A DNA stretch of 64,000 nucleotides from Favolaschia claudopus (lineage: Eukaryota > Basidiomycota > Agaricomycetes > Agaricales > Mycenaceae), in NCBI GenBank assembly GCA_037176885.1, contig JAWWNJ010000096.1, forward strand, positions 682,001 through 746,000, read 5' to 3'. Position 1 is the first letter of the stretch; every line of letters starts with the position of its first letter. Below, one piece after another: positions 33,956-47,600 of the stretch. The translations under genes were made by a program, and so were the position numbers. Under the pieces are notes generated by a model that had not been told where the DNA came from, ran no database searches, and saw only the letters and a program-made list of their open reading frames with translations.

Positions 33956-36268
33956 AAACTAACTCAACCTGGTCTGTCGAAACGATCTTTATGCCGCACT
34001 CCGAATAACCTCAGCTCTGCCTGCTGTACTCCAACGACTCAGTGTCTTTCCCATGTTTCCGAGTCTGGAACTACAGGCTTACTTTAACTTGGCTCCTTCA
34101 ATTCCTGGCAATTTCCCTTGACCATTGACCTGGTCCATTGTAATTTTTTTGTCATTCAATTCCAATTCTTTCGATCGATTTGAACACATATAAATGTCTA
34201 TTGATTGTTGTTTACATTCAACTCTACTCTCTCCAATTCCCAACTCCTTCCTCACGCGATATACAATCTCGCCATCGACCAAAAACAGCGCAAATGCCTC
34301 AAACTCCTCAATTACACGCTATACTACCATCTCTCCACGAAATCAATGTCTGCCTCAACCTCTACATTCAACACCTCCGTGTTCCTGGAAGCACAAGCTG
34401 GCAGTGCCTCGCCATCCGATTCCATTTCTCTCTTCTTACAAGATCTTGGACCATTTACTGCGTCGACAATCACCGGCAAAAACGCTATTGTTACGTTTAA
34501 AGAGCTATCGCCTAGTCTCCAACGCCTTCAGTTCGCACAAAACTGGGCAGTGTCAAGCATGCACCTCGTAGAATTTACAAAAGCAGTGGCGTGGACTCTG
34601 GACGCTTGGAGCTCTCCATACAGCAATACATAACGGTTTTCTCGCCCAGGACGCTACTGCGGGAGGGATGGACTGCTTTTCAACGCTTCATATCCACGCT
34701 TCGTGGCTCAGTGACGCTGGCGTCTTTCGCGGTGTCCGACACGGAGTGGGAGGTCCGTACAATCCATTTAGCTGTGCAATGTCATTTGGATTAATCGCCA
34801 CCTACAGCTCATTAGTTTCGTGCTGTCATCTCCCGCCACGCTGAGGGCAATGACGCAAGCGACCGGGCACAACGGGTCTACCTGTTCGGGCTGCCCTCTG
34901 CACGACGAGCCCAACCCTCGGCAAGACTCAGCGAGGCTTTTCATGTCCTATATCGGTGCATTCATGCTTTCAAATGGTGATTTTGGGGAACAACGGCTTC
35001 GACCATGGCTCACCCGCCACTTTGATGTTCTCGCCCGCCGACTGCTAACCGCTCTCCGTACGCCGTGAGTTACTGCCTGCCAGTTCATGAATGTAGCAGC
35101 TCATGCTGAAGCTCGACCAGGGATTCCACGTTGGAGGCGGCTACAGCACCAGCTCCTCGCCGAAAACGCCGGGTCCCGTCGGACGATGGAGATGACGAAG
35201 AGCGCGCGTCCGCTTGGGAGAGAAAACGTGGGTTCTCACTGCGTTCCTTCTTTAGCCCATGATGATCTGAGCTCGGTCATTCAGACAAGCATTCTTTGAA
35301 ACGAATCGCTCTCATTAGTATGTTCATTCAGTTCCACCTTGTCATTCCAAAATTAAGTTTGTATTCCAGACAAGACCAACTCTGCATCCACTTCCCCCAA
35401 GACATTTCGATATCTCTCTCACCGACATCCTGCAAGGTCAGCACCGGTCCGAAAGCTACATCTTATTGCCTTGGTGTTGATTTTCTTTTTAGCGCCGTCG
35501 ATTGGACAGGGCAATCAAGATCCGCAAGCTGCGGTTCAAGTCAGGTACGACTCGGAACAGACTGCGAAGCGGGATCTAACGCTTTCTTAGGGCGTCAGAG
35601 CGGAAAATCCTCGGGGGAGGTATGTATTCTTTTCTTCGACACGGTCCAGTTGTTCAAGGTTGATTCAGAACGCTGAAAACGCTCTTGATGCCAAACAAGG
35701 GGAGTCCGTGATGGTCCACAAAACACTGTATGCTTGATGGGAACTCGACGAGTCGCGGACGGGGAATGTCGGGGTGCGTTGTATCAGGGACACATTTGTA
35801 TGTTAGTGATAAGATTTTGTATCATATTCAAGTTGGCTGTATCCACATACTATACCAACAGAAATTGTGCAATCATGCAACCTGTGCTATCCGTTTTCAT
35901 TTGAGACAATCTCGGTAGACTTGTATGTATTAGCACTTTGAAAATTGGCGCGTGAAGTCACGTTCACGTGCCGGTGTGACTCGCTCTTGACCACGACAAC
36001 CGTCTCCTACTATGAATCGTGCGCACCATAGACTACAGCTCTTCCTGGACTCTCGATACATGAGTCGCGGTTAACAACGACTACTACTTATACCGAGATC
36101 AGGAATGCCGGGTTTTTCATTGAATCCATTCACGCAAAACCATCCTTATTCATTCGGAACCGCGCATCGAGCTTTCATGACGCTCAGTCCAACTCGAGAG
36201 CTTAACTAGACAACATTCGCGCCAAACAAACTTGAAGGCAGTATTGGAGTATGGTCACACCAATCGGT
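33956..36268. other. Spacer with possible degraded gene at 34346-35070
   Basis: Short coding-like stretches follow one another on the plus strand in shifting frames. One from the ATG at 34346 is about 95 residues (FLEAQAGSASPSDSISLFLQ and on). A Gly-rich stretch near 34610-34850 and one ending in LRPWLTRHFDVLARRLLTAL at about 35060 are in other frames. I could not join them by splice sites, so this may be a frameshifted relic. Nothing else is supported up to 36268. Confidence 0.25.
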
Positions 36269-37250
36269 CACGGTCAGCCACTCCTTGCTCTCGAACCACC
36301 ACCATCTTCCCCGTTGATTTCTTCTCTCCTCGCCCACAAGACTTCAGAAGCTTCGGTGAGTTGTCTGTCCGATATTCAAAGCAATATACTCACTTTCAAA
36401 CACCCAGCTATGTGTTTTCGCCGACGTCGAAGTTTGCTCCTCGTCGTCTGAGGCGACGACCAGGTATGTAGTTCGGCTAATTCTCTCCGCAATTGATACC
36501 TAATTGCACTTCCTCCACAGTGAGCCAAGGTAAGTGAACTAACTATGCATCTCTTGCCCTGCTAACACATTTCTCCTAGACGAATGGTAGCGCACCCTCA
36601 TCACCACCGCCTCCCGCTCGTTGCCATTCGCGCGCCGCCGAGCCCTCAGCAGCTAGATGCCCTTTGGTATCAGGAGGGAGAAAGCTTCACGCTGGCGTAA
36701 GTGGGCGACTGGCTACCTCCGTGCAAGCTATAGCGAGTTCGGTCAAGACAGGTGTGATTAGTTGTTACCTCTGCGTTGAATCCCAAGGCCGAGGGCGTCC
36801 TGTCGATGATTCACTCTCGACTAATAGCCCGGAGACGCCGTGTGCACCACTGGAGATCGTCGATGCTGCTTGAGTAAGCTATTTCGACTACGGGGCGGGA
36901 GTAGAGGGTCGAAGGGAGATTTTGGGGTCGGGTCGAGGATCTTTCTTGGTCGTTTCGGGCTTTTGTGGTTGAAGAGATCCCAGAGGATGTGTGATCCCTT
37001 GACGTGGGCTCTGGGCTTAGCTTCGTGCTTCGGCATGAACAACCAAACGCACACTTGTTTTGGACATTGTTATCATACAATATAATATCTTTGTAACATG
37101 TAATTTATTCCACCGTCTGCCAAGAATCGTGATGAATTCAACCCTGTAAATTTATCTGTTCGCCACTCAGTTTCATTGGAATGAGGACCATTAATATTCA
37201 CAAAGCGCGCGTTTATAGCTTCCTTCTGCGAATGACTTCGTTGAATTCTG
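36269..37250. repeat. LINE-free paralogue of the LINE integration region
   Basis: This is homologous to 22618-22897 followed directly by 28793-29500, with about 15 bp between the two halves and no LINE. It therefore approximates the pre-insertion (empty) state. Many scattered substitutions show that the duplication of this segment is old. There is no supported gene. Confidence 0.8.
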
Positions 37251-40200
37251 AGTGTGGATATCGACGTCTCGAGTCTAGTCCGCTGCCTACTATTATTTAT
37301 TTGGAGACATGAGAGAAGCGCAGCTCAGAATCTCCATGAAAGACCGCTCGTTGAGCATTGTAGCTGCCCAACTCGGAGAGGAAAGTCTTAGCTGATAATG
37401 ACAAAAAGACCATCCAAAGCCAAAACCCCATGACGACCCGTGAATGATTACGACTGACTAGCCGCCATGTAAGTAGTAAACACTGGGTTTACATGTAGCC
37501 GGGTACGACCAGCTGCCGTAGATCACCATAGACTTGACGAGGGGTACGAGTTGTGGAGGAAGCTCGAGGAAGCAACACAACGATGGGTTTGGTTAGCGCC
37601 ACGAGCGCGGAAGAACGGAGATGGCAAGAATTTACTTGATCGCGACCACTAGCACGCACATAGTGGGAAGGAGTCCACAGAGGTGTGCAGAACAGTAGGC
37701 ATATGTCCCGTACCCCGCTCCCTCCGAGTCAAAGCTGATGTCTTCGGTGGTGTCTCGCTGCCCAGGCGCCGGGCAGCACTACCACCGCGTATGAGTAGGC
37801 TGATAGCCGGTCTACATGGACTCTCATGGACCGTAGTCCTCGCTCCAACCCATCCACGAAATATTAGCCATTCCCCATTACCCACCAGAGTACGCCAGTA
37901 TCGAATCCCTATCGATGTTGGGAACGGGCCAAGAAAGAGATATCGCGAGGGTATAAGCACTCCATTGCATGAGGCAGCACTGCCCAGACCGTGCTGAATA
38001 CAGCCGCAGGCCTTCTATGACAGCAATGACTCGGCGACGAGAAGCTGCAACGATTTCGAAAACCCATAGAAGACCCAAATCCTGCTGGCTGAATCTACAC
38101 ATCTACGCTCCACCAACCGACCATCTTCAGCACAGGTGAGGTGCCGACCTGGATGAGAGGCGATATAGTGCAGTACGAAGAAGACGGGAAAGGAGCAGAG
38201 ACAAGAATGACCAATGACAAGGGATGACGACGGTGTGTGTGTGAAGGAAAGCACCGACTGGACACTGGGGGACGATGCAGTACGAAGCAGAGGAGAAAAA
38301 AACAGAGACCGGAGAGACCAATGACAATGTATGACGATGCTGCCACCAACCCGACACCCGTAGAAGATGGGTTAGGCGGCACATCGATGCACAGGGGCAT
38401 GCATGCATCAACCGACACAGATTACCCTCCTTCGGAATCGACACGGGTGTCCCTTGGTCGGATGATCGGGCCATTGCCGTCGGCGACTACTCTCATCGAC
38501 ACGCAATCGCCGACCAGACAATGACACATGTCGGGGACCGTCCACAAAACGAGATCAACGGCAATCTCATCGCGCTCAACGCCCTCACCGCCATCCCCCT
38601 CAAGCTATCATTGGCCTCCGCGTGCCTTTCCTCAACCGCCCTTTAAGCTCCCCACCGCTGCGGGCCTCACCTACGACTCCTTCTCCACCGTCGTCACCAC
38701 TATCCCTATCACTGACACGGACCCGCCTCCTGGCCTTACCCCTCGACAACGACATGGCAAACGACTGTCTCGAGCTCAAGGAGAGCTGAAAAGGGCAGCC
38801 CGTCCTGCCTGGATTCTGGGACATTCCGATGCAGGCGTTTTTGGACCGGGGACGCAGGGATACTTCCCATGGATCCGTTGCTATTGCACCATACGGTCTG
38901 CATGTGCTCGGACACGGGAGTACCCGGCAATTCTTGGCGGCACAGAAAGACTCTGCTCGCGATGGTAAGATGTCTCTCATGCGCCAACTTAGCGCGGATG
39001 ATTCACCTCTTAACGAATTGCAGGCACTGACAGCCAAATCGGCTGCAATGCATGGACGCGCGTTACGGGCCGTATCACAGGAAGAAGGATGCGGACAGAC
39101 AACGAATCTTGAATGTCCGCCCACACCACCCAAAACGACAAGCATGCAGAAGGATTGGGAACATGACAAGTCTGCGGGATAGAAATGAGCATATGCAGCA
39201 GCTGAAGGACGCGGCAGTCACATACTCCATCCCCCCCGGCAGCTTAATCTAGGTCTCGAAGATAACGACCAAAGCGAGGCGTGCGACAAGTTCACTGGAA
39301 CTCGATGCGCTGGTGACCGAGGGACGACATCTGGATCTGGAGGGCGGAGAGACGAATGAGAGCGGGTCGTCGTCCGTGTCATTGGGAGGTCTTACGTTCG
39401 GCAGCTAGGATTGGATTTGAGTCGGACGACTAGAGGAGGTGGGAAGAAGACGTACCGATACCCACCAGATCTGTGCAAGCGCCGCGGATTGCAGGGAATC
39501 ACGCGTCGCCTGGCGCTTCATGCAAGGATTAGTAAAGTATCCAATACATGCTCAGAACGCTCACAGTGTATAGGCCCTTCGCCGAAGACACAGCTGACTG
39601 GATAAGTGTCGGTCATCTGGTATCCCCGACCTAGTCAATCGCGGATGACCTCGTAGCTCATTTCTTATACTAGGAGGAAACCAGATAGTTTCCACGACGT
39701 TGAGCAGCGCCACGCAAGCATGCTAGGCGCGACCAACGGCTCGAGACTATCGAAGCGACAAGACTGCGGTTAATGAGAGGCTTGGCAGATCGTCAGACAC
39801 GACTGGTGGGGGAAGCTGAGCTTGTGCTACGGTTCACGAAGTCGATGGGCACGCACCTCCCGCGACGGGTGAATTTTCTCAGAGCACATAAGTCACAAAA
39901 AACTAGGGGGTTAGGCTGGGATTCATCAGAACCTATACCAACCAGGCTGAGTGCACCGTACAAGCTCAATGACGAAAACAACGTACTTTGGCTACCGTTG
40001 ATCGTAGACCGAAAACACCTGCACCGGCACAGGGAGAGCGCAAGAGGGCGACTAGCGCGAGTCGCTCATTTCCTCGATCTTTGAACGGTTAGCAAAAAAT
40101 CTGGTAGACGCCGGAAACGCTCACCACTGAGAGTTTGAGACCTCCCTCGATGGACTGAGTAACTACTAAGAGCAAACCTGAGCATTACAGAAAACGGAGT

Positions 40201-40744
40201 ACTTGAGGTTTCATGGCTCGGCGTCGGACCAAAAGTGGACGTCAAACTTCAAGTGCAGAGCAAAGCGGGTCCGCTTACCACTCAAACGGCCGTCTACGAC
40301 GGTGAGAAACCGAACTGCGTTGTAATGGGGGTGATTGTGAAGGGCTTAGACGACGGTCTGGATGACTGTCAATTATTTTAGCTGAATTGCAATAGGACAA
40401 GACAACAGCGTATCTTGAGAGTTTCCAAACAGTCGCTGAGGGTGTTTACATGTGCTGGGCCTTCTGTAACGAGCAGGAGCTAGAGCTGTTTTGAGGATAA
40501 GAATGAGCGTACTCGTCAGCGAAGAAGACACACTTGAAATCGGATAAATGACCTACAAGGTGGTCTCCTGCCCATACAGCCCTTATCTAGGAATCTAACC
40601 CAGCATTTTTAGCATTGGTGCGACGACAGCCAAAGATTGCTGCTCACGGTGCCATGGAGGTAATAGCGGTTTCATCGAGGCATCCCGGATTCCCAGTCGT
40701 CCACGCTACCGCAATGGGACACTCGTTCAAGACCGTAAATGAAA
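37251..40744. other. Non-coding stretch, inner spacer of the second inverted repeat
   Basis: No gene is supported. A diverged direct tandem repeat (period about 115 bp) at about 38155-38345 shares GTGCAGTACGAAG/ATGCAGTACGAAG and GACCAATGACAA segments. Around 38528-39182 two overlapping frames are open for 110-146 codons, but neither has a recognisable domain or a consistent splice pattern. Confidence 0.45.
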
Positions 40745-42680
40745 GAGTCGGTTGGGGGCTGAAGAAAGTCGACGTGAGACCGTCGTTGTCGCCGTTGCCA
40801 GCAAGAGTCGGAGGTCGTGCCGAATCGCCGAGCCTAGCAACCAATTGTCTCACCTCACCGTCGCAGCCGCGGCCCGCCGTCCTCTCGAACAGACTCCAAC
40901 AGCTTCAGGGCATGCCCTCTGTCCCCTTCGGCCGAATCGGCCATCCTCCACAGTCGTCGTCGGGCTTCAAGTTCTTTCGTCGCGTTTCTCTAGGCTGATC
41001 TTTGACACACCGGAACTGGGACATCTTGGGCTGAAAAGTCGGTGCTTGAACGTCGAAACCTATGGCTTGAAGTTTCATTGGCTTCTTGTCCAGACTAAGA
41101 TCATTGGAGGAAGCGCCACGTCTCATTGGAGCGATCAAGAGAGCGTTCCTCTCGAATCTTACCGTTCCTCAGTTTGACCAGTTAGGCGATCTCGATCTCC
41201 ATATGTGACCTCTGCACTTGTCGTCCTCGTTGTCCAACACCCATCCTTGACTTCTTCCTTGTCGCTTTGGGCTGTGGCAATGGAAATTGCGGCTCTTCCG
41301 TGTACCGGTTCTCCTGCTTGAAGGTCCAGCATTTTTGCTCATTACCGTCCTCATTTCTACTTCGACATCCTGCGACTGCGCGGTCGTCATAATCGAGATG
41401 TCGCTGAACAGACTCGGTTCATATTGGGCACTCAGTGCGAGATCTGCCTTCGCCTAACCCCGCAATCTCAAAATTTCCATCGCCACTCATTTCTTCTTTG
41501 TTTGTTTGTTCACGACTCGGATATGTCCCACTGCAGTGTCGCGGGAGGTGGGGGAAGAGCCCAAAGTTCAAATTCCCATGATTTCTTCTGTTAGGCGGAA
41601 ATTGTGGCATGGTAGCTGCGGTGCCAAGTCATTCGGAAACGCCTCTTTCGTCTGCTGACGTTTGCGCAAGTCCCTCGAATGGCTCGTATCTCACTCTCCG
41701 TGATTTAAATCATCCCATCGTTGGCCGACATTGAATGCATCTCTTTCACCTGTTGACGTGGTGCCCAAATTCATCAAGTGGCTCGTCCACCACTCTCCGG
41801 GATTCAAACCGTTATGATGCCCCATTCTTGGCTTGCTTTGTTCTATCTTCCTCGTTTCCGCCTTACAACTTTCCTCTCCGAACGTCATGCGGCGTCGTTT
41901 GTTTCACTCCGCTCTATGCAGGCTTGCAGCCAGGATGGAAGGATTTGCCTATTGACGTGGATTCGCTTTGTTTTTCGTTTCTCGGCGTTATATCCAAAAG
42001 TGTTTAGTGCTCTACACAGGGTGGTCGGAACTTGCTCCAGCAGTGTTGCTTCCGGAACCATCGCTCTTGCGACGGTACGAGTGCTCAAAGCTGCTTGTGC
42101 CAGAATCATTGTAAACGCTTGCAATATTTCCAGTCAAGCTGACTACCTTCTCGGGTCCTGCTTTCTATATCTGACTTTGCGAAAGAGCATCGTCGTGGGT
42201 TTATGTCGACGGAGAGTCTACCTGTATCCCGGCTTCTCGCGCGCCGCGCGCGCTCTCAACCCTCACTGATTGTGGTCGTTCAAAGTTTGGCCCACTGACA
42301 CCTCCAGAAGAAACGCAAGCTAGGACATGATCCGTTGCTTGAAAACGAGTGACCTCCATCTTGAAACGGACAACCAGTTGAGGTGCGTCTAACTTTATTA
42401 CATACGCCAATCGTCAGGTCCGACTCAGGCAAACCTGAAATGTACCTTTCAGACTCTGCGAATCCAAGATTTCGCCAAAAACTGTGACGTAAAACCTAAA
42501 GTAAATGGGTCAGTTAAGGCCACAGTTTCGAGAGTAGTCGTCGAGGTGGTAAAGTGAACTGACCTTTGGCATCCTTACCGTAGTGGATATTCCAGCTTGA
42601 AAATCAACGGCCCCGAACAATTCAGAATCATTCCATCGGGAGGGTCGTGCCCTTCAAGACGACACGGTACCGAGACGAGC
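40745..42680 (-). repeat. Right arm of the second large inverted repeat
   Basis: This is the reverse-complement partner of 31290-33955, lacking the 880-bp transposon. The empty target site is a single AGACGCA on the minus strand (42384-42390). Reading frames such as 41778-42269 (+) are not preserved in the partner, so I do not call genes here. Confidence 0.8.
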
Positions 42681-44669
42681 CTTTCAAGGGGACCGCAAGC
42701 AACTCGACTCTGGCTCACGACCCTTGATTATCCTGCAAGATGAGGTTAAGCCTTGACCAAGCTGAATTGTCATCAAATGCACGATCCACATAGCACTCGC
42801 CGGACAAATCAAGCGGCATCTAACCCCCATCCGTGTCGCCATTCAACCGCCCGGTTGATTAACGCCTCATCGTAGAACTGCAAATTCCTCCGTAATCTGG
42901 GGCTACCCTCTTCTGGACTTCATTTAGTGAATACGGAATACAGACGTGTCTGCTCCGTCAACGCCAAAATCGGACTTTCTGTCGTCGAGGTTGTCCTTAC
43001 GACTACTCATTTCCTTTCGCTTCAAGAAGTGTACAAGGCAAGATACGCTTTTCTCATACATGCTTCCACGGTTTGTTAATCTCTGCCTTATTGACATGTA
43101 GAGACGCGGAGGGCATTGAAAGTGGTTTTTATCGCCTTTTCAAGCGACGCTCTAAGCAGGCGTATACGGGGAAATGGTATATTAGACGCACTCTAATTAG
43201 CAATGGTCGGTGGTGGAATCAAATTGAAGAAGGAGAGTGGAGGGTGGTATATACCACTCACCTTGGGGGGCCGCCAGCGCCCGTATCCGCGCCCACCGCT
43301 CGCCCGCGGATCGCGCCATGATGGTCCGTGCAGAAGGCGCTGTCCGCCCTTCCGAAACGGGTCGTTTGTTTGCTCTTGTTACCATCACAGCCGTCATCCA
43401 TCAATCCGTCCCGCCACCGCCCCGCCGCCTTTCCTCCAGCTCCCGCTCGCCTTCCACACCACCGCGCCAGCTACTGCTGCTCACAGGCCCTCTAATACAT
43501 CTCGACTATACGCTGCTTCTCTCTCTGGGCTTTCCTACCCCTCCGTTCCGCCGCAAATCTGCCTGCTTCCTCCGGTACCCAATCAGCGCTGGCTGGCTCC
43601 AGCACTTCCTGCACTCCGCTCTCACGCCGGCCAGCCCTCAGAGTAGTTACCTGCTTCTAGGATTGGTGCTCAGTGGCTTACCTCTCCCGAAAACCAGCTC
43701 GTTCCGGCACTAATCAGCATCCAGCCCTTTAATTGCTCCAGATATTCACATACTTTGTTGCTCGGTGCTCGTAGGTATCTCAGGCTCAAGGTATGTCAAT
43801 TACACATATACTTCGTCCTTCTCTAGCTGATTTGCCGCCCGCGTTTCCGTTCCAAAAACACATCGGGCCCAGTTTACCGATTTTTCGACTCTACCACACA
43901 GATATAATGTATGTCCGAGTTCCATCACCGATTTCTACATACTTTCAAGGTTCTTTGAGCTCTTTTGCGGCTTCCTAGGCCTCTCGTCGTGTAATGTACC
44001 ACATTGTGGGTCTTTTTGTCCATCATTCATGGAATATTCACTTTACCCCAGTACAGAAAGCTTTGGATCCTAACCCATGTCTATTTAGCTACTTCATTGT
44101 CTGTATTTCAACTTCAATATACAGTGATTTGACTCCTGAAATGCAAGATTTTGCTGCCGAAAGATTATTTAGTAGCCATTTCTGCTTGTATCTCCCCCTC
44201 TCAAAACGGGACCTATCAAAGGTTGGTTAGTATATTGGTAGTGTTGGTCAAGTTGTTACTCTGTAAGTAGTTATGCACTTCGGTTCGAACCCCGTTATCG
44301 TTTTCCTTATCACTCCGACCACTTTTCTCATTTTTCTTCCAAGTCCTTCGTATCTTACCACCATTTCCTTGTGGTATTTACCACGTATTGTAATATACCA
44401 CGTTGGACTTCACCCAAGAATCATACAAACATAACATCGGCATATATTCAAGACTACGTACAATGCATGTATTCAATAAGACAATAGTACCTAACGTTTT
44501 CATGTGTTCGTTCGATGGGCGAGTCAGCGGAGAACGGGAAGAGACGACTACACTGGCTGACGTGCTGGTTGAGCAGCAAGATAAGACCGTTGGTTGAGCA
44601 ACGCCGATGGCTGGTTGAGCAGTTCATCGTTGAAGATGATCAATCAAAGGAAGAATCTACGCTTTCGCC
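42681..44669. other. Repeat-rich intergenic region upstream of the SANT gene 3' end
   Basis: At 43165-43255 there is a second copy of the small MITE-like repeat (inverted relative to 22513-22601), ending in the palindrome GTGGTATATACCAC. A tRNA-like sequence lies at 44221-44300. Three GGTTGAGCA hairpin-type repeats lie at 44562-44622. A frame at 43237-43713 (158 codons) is Pro/Ser-rich and not convincing as a gene. Confidence 0.4.
44221..44300 (+). ncRNA. tRNA-like sequence, possible SINE head
   Basis: A TTAGTATATTGGTAG segment resembles a polymerase III A box, and 47 bp downstream GGTTCGAACCC is a near-perfect B box/T-loop. The T-stem has mismatches and the anticodon loop does not fold well, so a functional tRNA is unlikely. 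A tRNA-derived SINE remnant is the better reading. Confidence 0.35.
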
Positions 44670-47600
44670 CTAACAAGTCATTGAGCGAAAAGACAGGTTA
44701 TAAAAGGAAGGCATATACACGTACCTCTTCTTCGCGGGCTTCTTGGCCTTTGTCGCCGGCGCTGCCTTCCTCTTGCTCCCGGTCCTTGCCGCCGTTTCCG
44801 CCGTCTTCTTCATCGAGGTATCGCGGCTGCCCTTGGGCTGGAGCTGGAATTTGCTACCATCCGGCAGCCGAGCCTCTGTGCGAGTGCGGATGAATGTCAC
44901 CACCGTCGCTCCATTGACGATCCGCTCCGTGAAGCCCTGCTTCCGTTCCTTCTCCCTCTTCTCCCTCTCCGCCTCCCTCTCCGCGTTCTCCCTTGCCCGC
45001 TTCGTCGCCGCAGCCTCCTTCTGCGCATTAATCCGGTTGGTGTTGTTGCGTGCAGGGGGATGGCAGATGTTGATGTGTCCCCGAGCGTAACCGTCGCCTA
45101 AGTGCTGGGTTTCCGCAGCCGGTGCGGAGGCAGGCGGATCTACGACGTTCGCAGCGGCAGCGACGTCGTTCGTGACGTTGGTCAGAACAGTCTTCCGAGG
45201 CCGCCCCCTCCGCTTGGCAACCGCGACCTGCTGCGCTTGATTCGCAGCGTCCTCGCGCTGATCCGCCTTGGCAGCGGCGACGGCCTTCCTCGCCGGACGC
45301 GTCTGCGTGAAGGGGTTTGTGGGTTGGTGTGATTCGGGAAGCGCTAGGGGTGCGGCAGATGGTGTGGGAGCGGGAGCGGCGGGGACAGGCGCGACGGCTG
45401 CAGTGGCAAGTGGTTTTGGGACCGGGAGTGGTGCGGTGGGTGCAGTCGCGGCGGGTGCAGCAGGCACGGGCGCGGCTTTGGTGGTGGGAAGCGGTTTGGG
45501 CAAGGGACGAGGGGGAATCGAAGTGGAGGCGGAGGGAGCGGCAGCGATCTTCGTGGTGAGTGGTTTAGGGACCACGAGCGTCGCGGCTGCTCCAGAAGAC
45601 GGTGTCGTGAGCGCCGTAGGGGCTGGTGGAGCAGCGGGATGGGTTGCGAAGTCCGGTGCGACTGTCGCCGGCGACTTGTCGGGGATGTGCGCTAGCGTGG
45701 CGGCGGGGGTGAATTCGGCGATGGAGGCGAGGACCACCTGAGCAGCGAATGTCGAGGCTGGGGTTGTGCTAGAGGTACGCTGGGGGGAGATTGCTGAAAG
45801 CGAGTAGGCACGCTGAGCCTTGGAGGTGGGCGTTTGGGGTACAGGGCTGGCACGAAATGCGTCGAAGAGGAGGCTGCGGCGGTACGGACTCCCCGATCCC
45901 TCGGCGGCATTGCCCTCTTGACCTGGGAACCACAGCTTGGGAGGAGCTTCGTTAACGGAGGGACGGCGGGGAGCAATAGGGGAAGCGGGGAACGGATCCA
46001 CGCCACCAACGAACACGTAGTCCGTCGTGTCGAAGGTCTTGCTGTTGTCGAAGGCGGAGTTGTTGAGCGAGGGCGGGAGAGGAGCGATAGGAGAGGCGGA
46101 GAAGGGATCCGCACCACCAGCGAACGTGTAGTCCGCACCAGCATATGTGTCGCTGTCTTCGAAGCCGGAGTTGCCACCGCCGTTGGCATCGTGGTCGTCA
46201 AAGCCATGGAATAGATCCGTGGAGTTCGAGCCTCCGGACGCTGGGACCCATCCTGCAGACGGCGTGAAGGGGCTAAGATACAGTAGGTGAGTATAGAAAG
46301 TTGCAAGAACGAAAATACGAGACGTACAAGTCATTTCCTAGAACACTCTGTACATTCTCCTCGTTCTCCTCGACGGGCAGTGCGACGCTGATAAAACACT
46401 TAGCTACAGGTAAATCAGGGTCTAAATCAAACGTACTTTTGCTCTGTTGAAGTGTTGATACCGGATTCGGGGATGGCAGGCATGACGGGAGGAAGACTGA
46501 AAGTAAGTTAGCGCCTTGTCGCAAATTCACGGTAACGAAAACCATACCCATGTTCTCCAAGAGCAACAGATGCGGCAGAGGGGTCAGGGGGCATCGCCGC
46601 AGCCTGTTGAAGTGCCGTTGCCGCTGATACTGGGGCCTCATCACGATCTTCGACAACCGCCGGGGACTTGGTGACTTTTTTCTTCTTCGACTTGCGCTTC
46701 GGCTTTCTTGGCGGGTCAATCTCCTCGGCAGGGGCAGCAGGCGGGTAAAGACGGTCAACCGGAGCATCGTCGGTCATCGTTGGGAGAGGGACGGTGGGGA
46801 TTGCCAAGGCATGGCGAACGGCCGGGGCTATGCATGGGTCAGAGATGCCTCCAAAATCCAGAAAAAGCGAAAAAAACGTACGGAAACAGACGCGAGTGAA
46901 GTCTTGAAAGGGCTGCACAATGTTCTCCGTGAAATTGGGACAGAATCGCTCGAAGTCGTTGCCGTTGGGAGTTTCGCCAGAACAGAAGCTGAGAGTGGAA
47001 AGAAAGGAACAAATGGCGCGTCAACAAATGGAAATAAACAAAAGTCCCAAAGAGGAAGGACTCACATCTTCATCGACAACTCTCCTCCCAAACTCGGATT
47101 CGGCCCCGCAGCTATCACAAAAATCCCCCAACCTGTCTCCCGGCGAACGGACCCTAGGATCTGTCCCATTGCGCCGTCGAGCGAGTCGATCGATCTGGAA
47201 TGAAAACTAGTTAGCTTGGGCAAATACTGGCGACAGATGAACTTACTTCTGGGTCTCGTACACATCTTTCGACTCCTCGCTCGTGCTCGTGCTCGGCTTC
47301 TTCAACTCCTCCTTCTCGGCGTTCAGTTCAGCCTCCACCGCTACCCGCTCCTCTGCCGACGCCTCGCTCCACAGACGCCCAAGCACTTGGCCGCGAAGAG
47401 TCATCATCTTTGACTTCTTCTGTCTCCCTGCGTCGGCGTGCGCGGAGTCGTTCGAGTCGTCGTCAGAACTGTCGTCAGAGTTGTCGTCGCGTCGAGAACT
47501 CCCTGCGCGAATGTCGTTGTAGCCGGCCTTGTCCAACTCAGCCTCGACGAGATCGGCATTTCGCTTGGCGAAGACCTCACGCCCGTGATGAACGCGCTGC

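Noticed and set aside
38528..39182. Possible gene in the inner spacer of the second inverted repeat
   Set aside because: Open frames switch repeatedly without usable splice sites and no recognisable motif is present; at most a decayed relic.
43237..43713. 158-codon Pro/Ser-rich frame
   Set aside because: Two overlapping frames on the same strand have equal length and similar low-complexity composition; there is no domain or splice support.
44221..44300. Functional tRNA gene
   Set aside because: T-stem mismatches and an anticodon loop that does not fit the consensus make a working tRNA unlikely; kept only as a SINE-type candidate.
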